NCBI GenBank assembly: GCA_046316495.1
Contig: JBKDAM010000077.1
Coordinates: forward strand, 1 to 7,434
Origin: M3007 sp046316495
Lineage (GTDB): Bacteria > Bacteroidota > Bacteroidia > Chitinophagales > Saprospiraceae
Length of the DNA: 7,434 nt
Direction: 5' to 3'
Shown: piece after piece, positions 6,333 through 7,434 of the stretch
How positions within the stretch are numbered: position 1 is the stretch's first letter
Layout of the letters: each line of letters begins with the position of its first letter
The notes under the pieces: model-generated
The model's input: the letters and a program-made list of their open reading frames with translations, nothing else
Database searches by the model: none
What the model was told of the DNA's origin: nothing
Made by a program: the position numbers and the translations under genes

Positions 6333-7037
6333 TTAGGGTTTGTTAATTAAACGAAGGGCTTCTTTGCGAGTGAGGTTAGAGAGCGTAGAGGAGTTGACGA
6401 ACGATGTAACGGCTTCTGGGTTAACTTTGGAGTATTGTCTAAGTGCCCATCCGGAAGCTTTTTGTAGGAAAAATTGATCGGAACTTGAAACTTGGGTAAT
6501 CAGTTGAAAAAGGAGTTTGGCATTGGTGTCAAATTTATAGTGCAGTTGAAACAGCAGGCAAACGCGTTGTAGCCACAATTGGTTGGACTGGATCCATCTA
6601 TCTGTGGTGGGATGGATTAGATTTGGGTATCGTTTAAAATGTATTCCGACGAGTTTAGAGATCCAGTCAACTGTGTCCCACCAAGAGTTGGACAAAATGA
6701 GTTGTTCTAGGGTAGATAAGAAGGAGGGGGAAAGCTGATGGATGTGTTTTTCAATTAGCTGTAAGCTGAAATAGTGAAGTTCTCGGTACGGAGATTGGTA
6801 GCAGTATTGTACAAGGGAAATAAGGTCTGATTCTGCGAGGGGGGGATGATTTTTGATGAGTTGTTGAGAAAGTTTCCTCCAGGTAGGCATTTTTAGGCCA
6901 TAGAACAAGAATTGGTCTCTAAGGTAAGCTTGTTGACCGGATGCAACATGGGGATCAGCGTGGAGTTGAAAGGAATGAGCGATATTATTAAAGAGGGTTT
7001 GGATGGTTTGGGAAGAATTTAGAGGAGTACTTTGCAT
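6333..7037 (-). CDS. AlkD-like DNA alkylation repair glycosylase
   Basis: This 234-residue all-helical HEAT-like-repeat protein belongs to the DNA alkylation repair family (PF08713 type; Bacillus cereus AlkD). AlkD excises 3-methyladenine, 7-methylguanine and bulkier cationic lesions from DNA without flipping the base. The key AlkD residues are recognisable: Trp120 and Asp124 in SWWDTVDW (AlkD Trp109, Asp113), Arg158 in WLQRVCLLFQLHYK (Arg148), and Trp197 in KASGWALRQYSK (Trp187). The spacings fit, so activity is likely. I chose the ATG at 7035-7037. The frame is open for 36 more codons to a TTG at 7145, but that extension is low-complexity and would be atypical. Only four glycines occur in 234 residues, in line with the C-over-G bias of its coding strand. 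No Shine-Dalgarno or consensus promoter is visible. It is the first gene of a possible leftward operon. Confidence 0.88.
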   Translation of the reverse strand: MQSTPLNSSQTIQTLFNNIAHSFQLHADPHVASGQQAYLRDQFLFYGLKMPTWRKLSQQLIKNHPPLAESDLISLVQYCYQSPYRELHYFSLQLIEKHIHQLSPSFLSTLEQLILSNSWWDTVDWISKLVGIHFKRYPNLIHPTTDRWIQSNQLWLQRVCLLFQLHYKFDTNAKLLFQLITQVSSSDQFFLQKASGWALRQYSKVNPEAVTSFVNSSTLSNLTRKEALRLINKP

Positions 7038-7231
7038 AGTTGTAGAGATAGGGCGCAATGGGGTTGATACGGTAATAACAGGTAAAGGTGTAAAAATAGG
7101 GAATTTTAGGAGTCCAACTAGGGAAAAGGATGTAGAGAACTTCAATTTAAGGCTAAAACGGAGGCGAAATAGAACATTAGGAAGGGTTTTAGCTGGATTT
7201 AGAAATTAATTTAAAAAAATTTTAAAATAAG
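7038..7231. other. Divergent intergenic region upstream of alkD
   Basis: These 194 bp separate the alkD start from the rightward tandem promoters. On the minus strand, an open extension of the alkD frame covers 7038-7145. The closest -7 candidate facing alkD is TATTTTTA (complement of 7091-7098), one mismatch from consensus and without a -33 partner. The stretch at 7205-7230 is almost pure A/T and could act as an UP-like element for the P1 promoter. No independent gene is supported. Confidence 0.45.
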
Positions 7232-7264
7232 TTTGGTGGTATAAAAGTACTTGTCTTACCTTTG
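7232..7264 (+). promoter_or_regulatory. Strong promoter P1 of a gene beyond the window
   Basis: A Bacteroidota consensus promoter has the -33 box TTTG at 7232-7235, a 21-bp spacer and the -7 box TACCTTTG at 7257-7264. An A/T-rich tract directly upstream (7209-7230) resembles an UP element. The expected transcription start is about 7268-7271. It is followed by a second promoter 104 bp downstream with the same spacing. Confidence 0.8.
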
Positions 7265-7335
7265 CGGCCTAATTCGGAGGGAACGTGTTAAAAGAAATGC
7301 GCCTCAGAAAAAAATAAAAAAAAGTTACGAAAAAA

Positions 7336-7368
7336 TTTGGTGGTTAAAATCGGTTGATCGTATCTTTG
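7336..7368 (+). promoter_or_regulatory. Strong promoter P2 of a gene beyond the window
   Basis: The -33 TTTG is at 7336-7339, followed by a 21-bp spacer and the -7 box TATCTTTG at 7361-7368. A-rich runs lie upstream (7309-7335). Initiation is expected near 7372-7375. The 60 or so bases of leader up to the window end are purine-rich and contain no ATG, which fits a stable RNA (rRNA or similar) better than an immediate protein start. Identity of the product is inference, since the gene itself is not in the window. Confidence 0.8.
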
Positions 7369-7434
7369 CAGCCCCAAACGGAGAGTGAGAACGGAGTAAA
7401 AGACATATAGAATTAGAAGAGCGATTAAAGAATT

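Noticed and set aside
7370..7434. Start of 16S rRNA or a tRNA at the right edge
   Set aside because: No recognisable rRNA or tRNA sequence is reached before the window ends; only the promoters and leader can be supported.

Overview
The window reads as an ordinary chromosomal segment of a Bacteroidota bacterium. Three things point there. First, the promoter-like sites follow the phylum's TTTG / TAnnTTTG (-33/-7) pattern. Second, none of the six genes has a convincing Shine-Dalgarno sequence in front of its start. Third, the proteins (PdxJ, a CPBP protease with a GEELLFRG motif, a DnaX beginning MSQFVVSARKYRPRRF, NadK) look like Bacteroidota versions. I would guess Saprospiria or a neighbouring class, but cannot fix the genus. 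No mobile element, CRISPR array, tRNA or phage gene was seen.

Layout, left to right. Positions 1-289 are AT-rich with no gene I can support. pdxJ (vitamin B6 synthesis) runs leftward at 290-1009. A 68-bp divergent spacer follows, then two rightward genes: a CPBP-family membrane protease (1078-2016) and dnaX (2051-3772), the tau subunit of the DNA polymerase III clamp loader. dnaX meets nadK (NAD kinase, leftward, 3777-4658) tail to tail with only 4 bp between the stop codons. Upstream of nadK, in the same leftward direction, are a secreted TPR-repeat protein (4753-6273) and an AlkD-type DNA glycosylase (6333-7037). These three could be one leftward transcript (alkD, TPR gene, nadK; gaps of 59 and 94 bp). 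The right end (about 7230-7434) holds two strong tandem rightward promoters whose gene lies beyond the window. Their strength, their tandem arrangement and the lack of any ATG in the visible leader suggest a stable-RNA operon, possibly rRNA.

The genes are housekeeping and do not form one pathway: cofactor synthesis (PLP, NADP), replication, base-excision repair and two envelope-associated proteins. I found no undescribed multi-gene system. The strongest non-routine signal lies inside dnaX: a run of nine A residues exactly at the end of clamp-loader domain III. Stop codons follow within a few codons in both alternative frames. This is what a programmed slippage site making a short gamma-like subunit would look like. 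Secondary points are a dnaX promoter that would give an almost leaderless mRNA, a duplicated promoter unit at the right edge, and a strand-composition bias that appears to have shaped protein composition.
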